NCBI RefSeq assembly: GCF_003131205.1
Contig: NZ_QFFY01000001.1
Span: 434,001 to 498,000, forward strand
Origin: Occallatibacter savannae
GTDB lineage: Bacteria > Acidobacteriota > Terriglobia > Terriglobales > Acidobacteriaceae
Direction: 5' to 3'
Length of the DNA: 64,000 nt
The notes under the pieces: model-generated
The model's database searches: none
Seen by the model: only the letters and a program-made list of their open reading frames with translations
What the model was told of the DNA's origin: nothing
Shown here: positions 37,365-46,356 of the stretch, piece by piece
Position numbering within the stretch: position 1 is the stretch's first letter
Layout: each line of letters starts with the position of its first letter
Position numbers and translations under genes: made by a program

Positions 37365-38072
37365 TTAGAAACTTTTCAACAGTGAATGCGCTAGAAGGTT
37401 CCAGCCGTCAACCATGACAAACAGAAGGATCTTGAGGGGCGTTGAAACTACAACGGGTGGCAGTTGAAACATCCCGATTGAGGTCGTGATCGCGGCGGTA
37501 ACCATGTCGATCAGGAGAAACGGCAGGAACAGAACGGCTCCGATCGCGAAGCCTGCCTTCAGTTCTGAAAGAATGTAGGCCGGGATGACGACCCGCATCG
37601 GCAGATCATCTGGCGCGTTCGGCCGCTCCACCTGTCCGGCGGCAGCAAACAAGGCGAGATCCTTCTGCCGAGCGTAGCGCAGCAGGAAGTGCTTGACCGG
37701 TTTCGATCCGAGTTCGATCGCCTCCCACCCCGTGATCTTCGCTGCCCGATACGGATCCACCGCTTCTCGGTTCACGTCTGCGACGACGGGCGCGAGCAGA
37801 AACCAGGTCATCATCAGTCCGAGACCGAGAAGAGTGGGATTCGACGGAGCTGTCTGAGTCCCAAGAGCCTGACGCAGAAAGTGAAACACCACCAGCAGGC
37901 GGACCAGAGGTGTCATGCACATCAATATCGCCGGAACAAGCGTGATCAAAGTCAAGACGAACAGAATCGTCCACGGCGCCGAATCTGACGGCTGGAACCG
38001 CGTCGACAAGTCTGGGATCAGCTGAGAAGCAGCCGGACTCGCCGCGCGCGATGCGACAAACAGCACTGTCAT
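37365..38072 (-). CDS. fliP: Flagellar export protein FliP
   Basis: 235 aa; TLITLVPAILMCMTPLVRLLVVFHFLRQALGTQTAPSNP, VVIPAYILSELKAGFAIGAVLFLPFLLIDMVTAAITTSIGM. Confidence 0.95.
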   Translation of the reverse strand: MTVLFVASRAASPAASQLIPDLSTRFQPSDSAPWTILFVLTLITLVPAILMCMTPLVRLLVVFHFLRQALGTQTAPSNPTLLGLGLMMTWFLLAPVVADVNREAVDPYRAAKITGWEAIELGSKPVKHFLLRYARQKDLALFAAAGQVERPNAPDDLPMRVVIPAYILSELKAGFAIGAVLFLPFLLIDMVTAAITTSIGMFQLPPVVVSTPLKILLFVMVDGWNLLAHSLLKSF

Positions 38073-38368
38073 ACGCAGCTGCCCTCGACCGGGATCGCTA
38101 CCGGCCTCCGCAGCGGATAAAATGCCGTCGCGCTTCCATCCGAAGTTGCAACCAGGAGACGTTCATCTTCGACCTCGACGAGGAGCAGACCCTGACGAGG
38201 AGTCACCCTGAACCGGTCGAGGATCTTCAGCCGGGACTCGGATGCAGCACGCGCTCGCAACCGCGTCATAAAAGCCCCTGCAACTCTCCTGCACATACGA
38301 GCAATCACCGGATCGGTCGACTCCCTTCGGCGGACGGCCCCCATCAATGAATCCTTGAAAGCGTTCAA
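38069..38368 (-). CDS. fliO: FliO-like protein lacking an evident TM segment
   Basis: 99 aa; ILDRFRVTPRQGLLLVEVEDERLLVATSDG resembles the FliO cytoplasmic core; positioned between fliN and fliP. Confidence 0.6.
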   Translation of the reverse strand: MNAFKDSLMGAVRRRESTDPVIARMCRRVAGAFMTRLRARAASESRLKILDRFRVTPRQGLLLVEVEDERLLVATSDGSATAFYPLRRPVAIPVEGSCV

Positions 38369-38378
38369 AACTCCCTCC

Positions 38379-38750
38379 TCAGGCCAACCTCGTAATCCTT
38401 ACAGCCAGCCTTTGTTCGATCACTTCAATCTCTGACCAGGCGAGTTGCGTCCCGTGGGCCGCAAGCGGCATGTCCTCGCCCTCCATCCAGCGCGTCACAA
38501 TCACCTGCCCCTGGCTCAACGCCAGCACATCGCGAACCCGAAATCGCTCGATCGGAACCGAAACGTCGACTTCAACCGGGATCCGACGGACTCCTGATCG
38601 CTCTTCAGTTGCGGCTTCTGGTAGTTCTGGAACAACCCCGGCAGGTGTCGCGGGCGAGGCAGTCAGCTCGGTTCGGGCATTCGACGAATTCACCTTCGCA
38701 ATCTGCTGCTCCAGACCGCCGAGTTGGCCCTCTGTCCCCATTCGGAACAA
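38379..38750 (-). CDS. fliN: Flagellar motor switch protein FliN (short)
   Basis: 123 aa; IPVEVDVSVPIERFRVRDVLALSQGQVIVTRWMEGEDMPLAAHGTQLAWSEIEVIEQRLAVRITRLA. Confidence 0.85.
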   Translation of the reverse strand: MFRMGTEGQLGGLEQQIAKVNSSNARTELTASPATPAGVVPELPEAATEERSGVRRIPVEVDVSVPIERFRVRDVLALSQGQVIVTRWMEGEDMPLAAHGTQLAWSEIEVIEQRLAVRITRLA

Positions 38751-38925
38751 CTCTGTGCATGAGGGGCACCAGAAGGGGCTGAGTGATCTTGGAAAAAACT
38801 CATGATTTCCCGGACACGCCTCGTCCGCAGGCAGGTCCTTCCATCCATCACTTCGCTGCTACACTAGACCAAGAGAATGCCCGAGAGTTTGGTGAACGAC
38901 GGCTGCCATTCGAGGTCAAAAGAAA

Positions 38926-39879
38926 ATGCCACAACAGAATGAAAACAAGAGTCTTCCTGGAACCGGTCTCCGCCTGAAAGTGGGTCTCGCCGAGATGCTG
39001 AAAGGCGGCGTCATCATGGACGTCATGAGCGTCGAACAAGCCCTGATCGCTGAGGAAGCAGGTGCCGCCTCCGTCATGGCTCTTGAACGCGTCCCCGCAA
39101 TGATCCGCGCCGAAGGCGGTGTGGCCCGCATGGCCAAGCCCAGCCTCATCAAGCAGATCATGACGGCGGTCAACATCCCTGTCATGGCCAAGGCTCGCAT
39201 CGGGCACTTCGCTGAAGCTCAGATCCTGCAGGAGATCGGCGTCGATTTCATCGACGAGAGCGAAGTCCTTACGCCGGCCGACGAGACTCATCACATCGAC
39301 AAACATGCCTTTACGACGCCCTTCGTCTGCGGTGCCCGCAACCTCGGTGAAGCGCTCCGCCGAATCGCCGAAGGCGCGGCCATGATCCGCACCAAGGGAG
39401 AAGCCGGCACGGGTGACGTGGTTCACGCAGTGCAGCACATGCGTCAGATCATCAAGGAGATGAGAGCCCTGACCGTACTCTCAGAACAGGAGCTCTATGC
39501 GGCCGCCAAGGAGCACCAGGCCCCGTACGAGCTCGTCCGCATGGTTGCTGCATCCGGCAAGCTTCCGGTCCCCAATTTCTCCGCGGGTGGCATCGCCACT
39601 CCTGCCGACGCTGCCCTCATGATGCAGCTCGGAGCCGAAGCCATCTTCGTCGGTTCCGGGATATTCATGAAGGAGCGCGCCACCCCTCTCGATGTCGAAA
39701 ACGATCCGGCTGAGCGGGCTGAAGCAGTATCCCGCGCCAAGGCCATCGTGATCGCCACCACTCACTACAACGATCCCAAGATCCTTGCAGAAGTCAGCGA
39801 ACAGGTGACCGGAACCATGAAGGGTCTCGCAGCAGCAGCCATCGAAGAATCGCAGCTCCTCCAGACGCGCGGCTGGTAG
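38926..39879 (+). CDS. pdxS: Pyridoxal 5'-phosphate synthase PdxS
   Basis: 317 aa; [69 protein letters not shown]. Confidence 0.97.
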   Translation: MPQQNENKSLPGTGLRLKVGLAEMLKGGVIMDVMSVEQALIAEEAGAASVMALERVPAMIRAEGGVARMAKPSLIKQIMTAVNIPVMAKARIGHFAEAQILQEIGVDFIDESEVLTPADETHHIDKHAFTTPFVCGARNLGEALRRIAEGAAMIRTKGEAGTGDVVHAVQHMRQIIKEMRALTVLSEQELYAAAKEHQAPYELVRMVAASGKLPVPNFSAGGIATPADAALMMQLGAEAIFVGSGIFMKERATPLDVENDPAERAEAVSRAKAIVIATTHYNDPKILAEVSEQVTGTMKGLAAAAIEESQLLQTRGW

Positions 39880-39897
39880 CGAATCGCTGGTCCCAGG

Positions 39898-39922
39898 GCC
39901 GGAGGCGCACCGCGTCTCCGGC
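39898..39922. terminator. Hairpin GCCGGAG...CTCCGGC followed by short T run
   Basis: GCCGGAG-GCGCACCGCGT-CTCCGGC-CTTT in the pdxS-pdxT gap; possible attenuator. Confidence 0.4.
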
Positions 39923-39990
39923 TTTCGCGTTTCAGCCTCTTCCATTGCGTTAGCAATTTCTAAGAACTGTTCGAACCAAGGAGAGTCAGC

Positions 39991-40605
39991 TTGCACGTCG
40001 ATCCGCCAAAGCCACATATCGGGGTGCTGGCTATCCAGGGAGACTATGCTGCCCACGCCAGGGCTCTTGCCGAATGCGGTGCAATCCCGGTCGAAGTTCG
40101 AAAGCGTGAAGAGCTACGGGGTTTGGATGGGCTGATCATCCCCGGCGGCGAATCGAGCACGATGCTGAAATTTCTTGAACGCCGCGACCTGTTCGACGAT
40201 CTGAAACAGTTCTGCCAATCCAGTCCGGTCTTCGGTACTTGCGCCGGTGCAATCCTCCTCGCGCGTGAAGTCCGCAATCCTCCTCAGGCAAGCCTAGGTG
40301 TTCTCGACGCAGTCATCGAGCGCAACGCCTATGGAAGGCAGATCGACTCGTCAATCCTCTTCTCTGAGACGAAACTGCCGGGGGACAAGCTCGAAATGGT
40401 CTTCATCCGCGCACCACGGATCGTTGAAACCGGACCCAGCGTTGAAGTGCTCGCCCATCGCGACGGAAGACCCACCCTGGTGCGGCAAGGCAAGCTAATG
40501 GCCGCGACTTTCCATCCCGAACTCACCCCTGACGATCGCCGCGTGCACCAGTCTTTTGTTGATTTGGTCAACTCCGGCCTCCGCAAGAAAATGAAAGCGT
40601 CTTAG
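39991..40605 (+). CDS. pdxT: PdxT glutaminase subunit of PLP synthase (TTG start)
   Basis: 204 aa; IGVLAIQGDYAAHARAL, IIPGGESSTMLKFL, PVFGTCAGAILLAREV. Confidence 0.95.
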   Translation: MHVDPPKPHIGVLAIQGDYAAHARALAECGAIPVEVRKREELRGLDGLIIPGGESSTMLKFLERRDLFDDLKQFCQSSPVFGTCAGAILLAREVRNPPQASLGVLDAVIERNAYGRQIDSSILFSETKLPGDKLEMVFIRAPRIVETGPSVEVLAHRDGRPTLVRQGKLMAATFHPELTPDDRRVHQSFVDLVNSGLRKKMKAS

Positions 40606-40689
40606 AGGATGAGAAAAAAGGCCATCCTGTTCCGAAGTGGCCGCGTCCAAGGACTAGTGGTATAGTCTGATCTCCACCAGAGGCTGTAG

Positions 40690-41454
40690 ATGCCCGCGAC
40701 CTTTACGCATTCCCCTGCGGAAACGGAACGGAAAGAGCCAGGAATTGGCGGAAAGCCACCCCTTGACCGGCGCCCGACGGGTGGCGGCGGAGGAGGAGGT
40801 GACGACGACAGGCAGCATGAGCGTCGTGGTCCGCGCGAGTTACTGCACAAGATCCGCTTCTCCGTCTTTTCAATCCTCGCCGCCGACATGATGTTTTTCG
40901 CGATCCTGGTCGCTCTATTTTTCGCGCGTCAGGCTGGCACCCACATGGACCCGCGCACCCACGAGCAGATTGGTGATTGGCATCCCGTTCTCCTGCCGCC
41001 CATTCTCTTCCTGAATACCGCAGTCCTTCTTCTGAGCAGCCTCACCATCGAAATAGCTCGTCGCAACATCTTCCGGGAGATCGATGTCCTCGAGGAGTGG
41101 CTGGGCCTCGGCCATCCCGCCTTGCAGCGCACTCTTCCCTGGATGGCAGGAACACTTGCTCTTGGCTTTCTCTTCTTAATCGGACAGTGGGTAGCCTGGC
41201 TCCAGCTGATTGCTCAGGGATTCGCATTCAACCACGCTTCAACTCCCGCGAGCTACTTCTTCTACATCATCACCGGATTGCATGCCGCGCACCTCATCGC
41301 AGGAGTCATCGCGCTCGCAATCATTCTCGCAATCGTCCGCAACTTCAAACGAGTCGAGCTTCGCCAGATCGCAGTAGATGCCACCGCGTGGTACTGGCAC
41401 GCGATGGGACTCGCTTGGATAGTGCTCTTCGCAGTGCTGGTCATCGGTCAATAG
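40690..41454 (+). CDS. Cytochrome c oxidase subunit III-like protein
   Basis: 254 aa; FNHASTPASYFFYIITGLHAAHLIAGVIAL, VDATAWYWHAMGLAWIVLFAVLVI; Gly-rich N-terminal linker. Confidence 0.88.
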   Translation: MPATFTHSPAETERKEPGIGGKPPLDRRPTGGGGGGGDDDRQHERRGPRELLHKIRFSVFSILAADMMFFAILVALFFARQAGTHMDPRTHEQIGDWHPVLLPPILFLNTAVLLLSSLTIEIARRNIFREIDVLEEWLGLGHPALQRTLPWMAGTLALGFLFLIGQWVAWLQLIAQGFAFNHASTPASYFFYIITGLHAAHLIAGVIALAIILAIVRNFKRVELRQIAVDATAWYWHAMGLAWIVLFAVLVIGQ

Positions 41455-41463
41455 CCGCTGACA

Positions 41464-42495
41464 TCACGGGATATACACGCCAGTCTTGTTCGGTTCGGCC
41501 ACGATCGTGAACTCGTCCTTTTTTTCCACCCCAAGCGTCTCAGCGTTCGGATCTGTGACCTTCCACATGACCGCGTGAATCTTGCCGCGTTCATAATCCA
41601 TGGTTAGGTAGTGATAAACCGGAAACCCTGTATCTCTGTAAAGGTCTGCAGATCCTCTGAACAGGAGTGGATAGGGTTCGGCGCCCCCTCCGCCGGATGT
41701 CACGTACTCGACGCCATTTCGCTCAAACCTCTCATAATTGTGGATGTGACCGCTCAGCACGATCACCTTCGCGTGCATTTTGTGCAAGTGAATCTCCATC
41801 AAGTGGCGCAGCGTCAGCGCCTCTTTTGACGGCAGATTCGTAAACAGCTGTGACTGTTGATCGACAACCCACGGCGTGTGATAGAGGATGAAGAGAAATT
41901 CCACCTGCTTGGGCACATGATCGAGTTGCGCCGCAAACCACGTTGCCTGCGTACTTGTGCCGCCGGAAGGCGACGTCATATCCAGCGAAATTACCTCCAC
42001 GCTTCCCATCAGAACCGAGTAATATCGGTGGCCCTTCAATCCCGGATAATTCTCGAGGTAATTCGCAATCCCTTTTTGCTCACCGCCCCTGACCTCGTGG
42101 TTCCCAATCGTAGGAAGAACCAGCGTATGTTCCGCCGTCCAGGACCTTGTCTCGTCGCGGTATACCTGCCAGTCACCCTTTGTTGCACCCGCGTAGGGCA
42201 TATCACCAGTGACCATCAGGACCTCCGGCTTCTCTCGACCAATCTGCTCGGCCAGCCACTTCCTGACGCGCGGATTCGTCCCGATCTTCACCAACGGATT
42301 GGTGAAACGCATATCACCGTAACCCACCATGTGTATGGGCATTCCGGGCGCATATTTCGAAATCGTGAACGTGGGATTGATGTCGATCTTTTCAGCAGGT
42401 TGCGCGTGCGCCGCCGGAGCAACTGCAAGAGTGATCGCCAGGCACGCCGCGCTTTTCAGAAGTAAGGTGAGGCACTTCGGAAGCTGTTGAAACAC
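41464..42495 (-). CDS. Secreted metallophosphoesterase
   Basis: 343 aa; signal peptide; MVGYGDMRF, VTGDMPYAG, LPTIGNHEVRGG, VLSGHIHNYERF. Confidence 0.88.
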   Translation of the reverse strand: MFQQLPKCLTLLLKSAACLAITLAVAPAAHAQPAEKIDINPTFTISKYAPGMPIHMVGYGDMRFTNPLVKIGTNPRVRKWLAEQIGREKPEVLMVTGDMPYAGATKGDWQVYRDETRSWTAEHTLVLPTIGNHEVRGGEQKGIANYLENYPGLKGHRYYSVLMGSVEVISLDMTSPSGGTSTQATWFAAQLDHVPKQVEFLFILYHTPWVVDQQSQLFTNLPSKEALTLRHLMEIHLHKMHAKVIVLSGHIHNYERFERNGVEYVTSGGGGAEPYPLLFRGSADLYRDTGFPVYHYLTMDYERGKIHAVMWKVTDPNAETLGVEKKDEFTIVAEPNKTGVYIP

Positions 42496-42527
42496 AAGCT
42501 CAGACTACCAGAGCAAGCATGATCGTC

Positions 42528-42917
42528 TCATCGCGCCGGATTGACCCCTGACCTCTCCGCCCGCAGCACATACCCGCGCAGAAACGACATGATCCGCTCG
42601 CCAACCCCGGGAACCACTGGACAGGCCACGTAAATCTCCCGATTCAATCTCATCAAAATCTGAATCGCATCGACCCGCGGATCGGCCGCCCTCACTTCCT
42701 CTGCGTGCTCGACATACTCATCGCTCAGATACTCAATCGCGTGCCCCAGAATTTCCAGCGCCCGTCCCGCTTCCGGAGATATCCGCCGCGCTCTCATTTC
42801 CGCCGCCATTCGTCTGTTCCCGCCCGCCTCGATGCCAGCCTTTATCGGCGGTTCCCTCAGAAATTTCACCTTCATCCGTTCCGAGCCGCCATTCGGGTCA
42901 AGACCCTGTGATCTCAC
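42528..42917 (-). CDS. Hypothetical protein
   Basis: 129 aa ORF with good coding character; no recognised domain. Confidence 0.55.
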   Translation of the reverse strand: MRSQGLDPNGGSERMKVKFLREPPIKAGIEAGGNRRMAAEMRARRISPEAGRALEILGHAIEYLSDEYVEHAEEVRAADPRVDAIQILMRLNREIYVACPVVPGVGERIMSFLRGYVLRAERSGVNPAR

Positions 42918-43191
42918 TCACAGATGCATGATTCGGCCACATCGTATACACATCCCAGTGAAGGAGTGACAGTTCTCACATCCGCGATTGTGTGTCCCAC
43001 TACGCCCTATCATTTTTCGAACCATCCGGGAAGGGCTTCCGTGGCTCTAAATGTGAGATTGAGAGGGGCTTCCTCGTCTTGACGGGATCAGTTTTGGAAC
43101 CTAAGCTCAAACCAGCGGCCTGTCGCAGTGGAGCCGATTCGGGACAGGTGCGAACGCCGCCATCTTCAAACGCGTCGCGAACAGGAAGACC

Positions 43192-43593
43192 ATGATTCCC
43201 TACCACTGGCAATATTTGTCTCTTATGCTGCAAATTGTGTTTGCAGTGGGACTTGCAGCCGTCATGGTGCTTGCCTCATGGTTCATTGGCCGCCATCGCA
43301 ACCTTCCCGTAAAGCTCGCCGCCTACGAGTGCGGTATTGAATCCGTCGGCGATGCTCGAGCGCGCTTCAGCGTTCGCTTCTATATGGTGGCGATGCTCTT
43401 CATCCTGTTCGATGTCGAAGCGGTGTTCATGATGCCCTGGGCCGTCATCTACCGCCAGCTCCCCCATATCACCGGCCAGCGCCTCTTCGGATTCTGGGAG
43501 ATGATCGTCTACCTCGGCTTCATCGTCGTGGGCCTCTACTACATCATTCGTAAAGGCATCCTCAACTGGAGCATGGATAAGGCGGACCTCTAA
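43192..43593 (+). CDS. nuoA: NADH-quinone oxidoreductase subunit A
   Basis: 133 aa; LAAYECGIESVGDARARFSVRFYMVAMLFILFDVEAVFMMPWAV. Confidence 0.95.
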   Translation: MIPYHWQYLSLMLQIVFAVGLAAVMVLASWFIGRHRNLPVKLAAYECGIESVGDARARFSVRFYMVAMLFILFDVEAVFMMPWAVIYRQLPHITGQRLFGFWEMIVYLGFIVVGLYYIIRKGILNWSMDKADL

Positions 43594-44100
43594 ATGGCAG
43601 AAGCCACCCAGGAAACCATTGCTGGCAAGCAGGCTGTACTCGAGAGAATGTCGGACCATGCTGCGGTGAAGGCACTCGTTGCCTGGAACGCCGACGCGAT
43701 CATAGACGCTCTCTTCGATCGCGGAGAGCTCAGCCTTACCGTGCCCTCCGAAAACATCGTCGAAGCCGTGCAGGCAATCAAAGAAGCCGGCTACAACGCC
43801 TTTGAAGACATGACGGCCGTGGACTGGCTTCCCTCTGATCCGCGCTTCCAACTCACCTATCACATCCTTTCGCACGCGATGAAGCAGCGCGTTCGGATCA
43901 AGGCCTGGGTCTCTGAAGCCGACCCTGCGGTCGAATCCATCACTTCAGTTTTCCCCGGCGCCAACTTCTACGAGCGCGAAGTCTTCGATCTCTTCGGAAT
44001 CCGCTTCGAAGGTCACCCCAACCTCCGCCGCATCATGATGCCGGAAGAGTGGGTCGGACATCCCCTTCGCAAGGACTACCCCGTGGAGGGCTACCGATGA
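43594..44100 (+). CDS. nuoC: NADH-quinone oxidoreductase subunit C
   Basis: 168 aa; PGANFYEREVFDLFGIRFEGHPNLRRIMMPEEWVGHPLRKDYPVEGY. Confidence 0.95.
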   Translation: MAEATQETIAGKQAVLERMSDHAAVKALVAWNADAIIDALFDRGELSLTVPSENIVEAVQAIKEAGYNAFEDMTAVDWLPSDPRFQLTYHILSHAMKQRVRIKAWVSEADPAVESITSVFPGANFYEREVFDLFGIRFEGHPNLRRIMMPEEWVGHPLRKDYPVEGYR

Positions 44101-45317
44101 GCGTCGACGTAGGTACGCCGATCCTTCAAGCCCCGCCCGCCGAAGGCTCCAAAGACCAGCACATGGTCCTTAATATGGGACCGCAGCACCCCTCCACGCA
44201 CGGTGTGCTCCGCCTTGTACTCGAAATCGACGGCGAAATTGTGGTCCGCCTCTACCCCGAAGTCGGCTATCTCCACACCGGCATCGAGAAGACCTGCGAG
44301 TCGAAGTTCTACCAGCAGGTCGTCCCGCTGACCGATCGCGTCGACTACCTCGGCCCGCTGGCCAACAATCTCTGCTACTGCCTCGCCGTCGAGAAACTTC
44401 TCGGCCTGGAAATTCCCGAACGCGCAGTCTGGATCCGCGTTCTTCTTACCGAGCTGACGAGAATCAATTCGCACCTCATCTGGCTCGGCACGCATGCCAT
44501 GGACATCGGCGCGCTCACAGTCTTCCTCTACACCTTCCGCGAACGCGAAGAAATCCTGCGCATCTTCGAAGCCGTCTCCGGCCAGCGGATGATGACCAGC
44601 TACTTCCGCATCGGCGGCCTCGCCATGGAGCCGCCCCTCGACCTCTTTGATCGCATTCAGCGGTTCATCAGGACTCTTCCCGAGAAAATTGACGAGTACT
44701 CGAACCTTCTCACCGGCAATCCCATCTTCCGGAATCGTCTCCTTGGCGTCGGCATCCTGACTCCCGAAGACGCAGTCGCTCTCGCCGTTACCGGACCCAC
44801 GCTGCGCGGCTCCGGCGTCGATTTTGACCTTCGCCGCGACATGCCCTACGCCGGGTACGAGAAGTTTCAGTTCCGCGTGCCGATCTCGAATCGCTGCGAC
44901 TGCTGGGGCCGTTACGAAGTCCGACTCGAAGAGATGCGCGAAAGCATCAAGATCATCCAGCAGGCCCTCGACGGCATGCCTGGCGGCCCCGTCAAGGCCG
45001 ACGCACCAAAAATCATTCTCCCCGATCGCGAAAAGATGAAGACCCAGATGGAAGCACTCATCCATCACTTCAAAATCGTGACCGAGGGCTTCAACGTTCC
45101 CGCCGGCGAAGTCTTCCAGACTATTGAATCCGGCCATGGAACCATGGGTTACTACGTCGTCTCTGACGGCACAGCCAAACCGTATCGCGTGCACATGCGC
45201 TATCCGGGGTTCGCCTCATTGCAGGCGCTTGAAACCATGTGCCAGGGCCGCATGCTCGCCGACGTAGTCGCCGTCATCGGCTCCATCGACATCGTTCTCG
45301 GAGAAATCGACCGCTGA
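44097..45317 (+). CDS. nuoD: NADH-quinone oxidoreductase subunit D
   Basis: MVLNMGPQHPSTHGVLRLVLEIDGE..., YLHTGIEK; start at the internal ATG overlapping the nuoC stop (ATGA). Confidence 0.96.
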   Translation: MSVDVGTPILQAPPAEGSKDQHMVLNMGPQHPSTHGVLRLVLEIDGEIVVRLYPEVGYLHTGIEKTCESKFYQQVVPLTDRVDYLGPLANNLCYCLAVEKLLGLEIPERAVWIRVLLTELTRINSHLIWLGTHAMDIGALTVFLYTFREREEILRIFEAVSGQRMMTSYFRIGGLAMEPPLDLFDRIQRFIRTLPEKIDEYSNLLTGNPIFRNRLLGVGILTPEDAVALAVTGPTLRGSGVDFDLRRDMPYAGYEKFQFRVPISNRCDCWGRYEVRLEEMRESIKIIQQALDGMPGGPVKADAPKIILPDREKMKTQMEALIHHFKIVTEGFNVPAGEVFQTIESGHGTMGYYVVSDGTAKPYRVHMRYPGFASLQALETMCQGRMLADVVAVIGSIDIVLGEIDR

Positions 45318-45326
45318 ATTTCTTAA

Positions 45327-45510
45327 AGGGCACGAATGGAATCGTGCTAGGCGGCAGGCAAAACAATAAGCGTCAGGGCACGACTTTAGTCGTGCCGCAC
45401 AACGCAAAAGAAGAACCAGGGCTTTAGCCCCTGCAACGAATCAAGTTTTGAAAGGGCACGACTTTAGTCGTGCCAAAGAGAGTCAAGAGAAACCGGGGCT
45501 TTAGCCCCTG
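45327..45510. repeat. Composite palindromic repeat (A0-A1-B1-A2-B2)
   Basis: GGCACGACT-TT-AGTCGTGCC at 45377-45396 and 45455-45474; GGGCTTTAGCCCC-type at 45417-45433 and 45495-45508; degenerate GCACGAATGGAATCGTGC at 45330-45347. Confidence 0.88.
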
Positions 45511-45517
45511 AGGGAAG

Positions 45518-45847
45518 ATGGGGCAGGCCAAAACCGAAACAACCTGCGAGCAACTGTACATCGAACTTTGGGTTTCACTCGCCTCCCTGCTTCGCAGTTA
45601 CACCGCGGCGCACGGGCTCAATGGGGACAGGCAGGCAACAGTCGAACTAGGGGAAAATCACATCACGGTCCGCCACGGCAGCAACTGGCTTGACCTCAAA
45701 CGCAACGGCGCGCACATCACCTGGTCGCGCGACAACGGACAAAGCGGAATAGTGGAACTCACAGAAGCCGGAAGACTCCGCAGCACAACCGGCGAGGAAG
45801 AAATGGATATGGCAGCAGAAGCATGGGCAAGGGAGATGATGCAATGA
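45518..45847 (+). CDS. Small hypothetical protein between nuoD and nuoE
   Basis: 109 aa; stop overlaps the nuoE start (ATGCAATGA); no recognised domain. Confidence 0.65.
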   Translation: MGQAKTETTCEQLYIELWVSLASLLRSYTAAHGLNGDRQATVELGENHITVRHGSNWLDLKRNGAHITWSRDNGQSGIVELTEAGRLRSTTGEEEMDMAAEAWAREMMQ

Positions 45848-46356
45848 CAGCCGAAACCATGAGCATCTTCTCGCCCAAAGTCGCGGCCCGCTTCGACGCG
45901 CTCGTCGAGAAATACCCCGTCCGCCGTTCCGCCCTCGTTCCCATGCTCCTCTACGCGCAGGACGAAATCGGCTACCTCTCCGACGCGGTGATCGCCGAAG
46001 TCGCCCAGCGCATCGGTATCACAGAGCTCGACGTCCGCAACGTTGCCACCTACTACTCCATGCTCCGCTTCAAGCCGGCCGGAAAATACAATGTGCAGGT
46101 CTGCACCAACATCAGCTGCATGCTCCGCGGAGCCTACGACGTCTTCGAGAAATTCCAGGAAGAGCTCGGCATCGGCCACAAAGGCGTCACCTCCGACGGC
46201 GTATTCTCCCTTGAAGAGGTCGAGTGCATCGGCGCCTGCTGCTGGGCCCCTGCCATCCAGGTCAACTACGACTTCCACGATGACCTCACTCCAGAGAGCG
46301 TCTCCGGCATTCTTGCCCAATACCGACAGAAATCCGAGGGCCAGAACAATGCCTAG
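45844..46356 (+). CDS. nuoE: NADH-quinone oxidoreductase subunit E
   Basis: YYSMLRFKPAGKYNVQVCTNISCMLRGAYDVFE, VECIGACCWAPAIQVN ([2Fe-2S] cysteines). Confidence 0.95.
   Translation: MTAETMSIFSPKVAARFDALVEKYPVRRSALVPMLLYAQDEIGYLSDAVIAEVAQRIGITELDVRNVATYYSMLRFKPAGKYNVQVCTNISCMLRGAYDVFEKFQEELGIGHKGVTSDGVFSLEEVECIGACCWAPAIQVNYDFHDDLTPESVSGILAQYRQKSEGQNNA

Noticed and set aside
44091-45194. 367-aa minus-strand ORF antisense to nuoD
   Set aside because: Composition artefact of high-GC codon usage opposite a clear core gene; no recognisable domain.
45327-45510. CRISPR array possibility for the repeated palindromes
   Set aside because: Only a few units, two different palindromes, irregular spacing and no cas genes; fits REP/BIME-like elements better.
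46043-46348. N-terminal extension of the nuoF ORF (also similar extension of nuoM at 53647)
   Set aside because: Extensions overlap nuoE or nuoL in another frame; the internal ATGs at 46349 and 54148 give canonical starts with overlap coupling.
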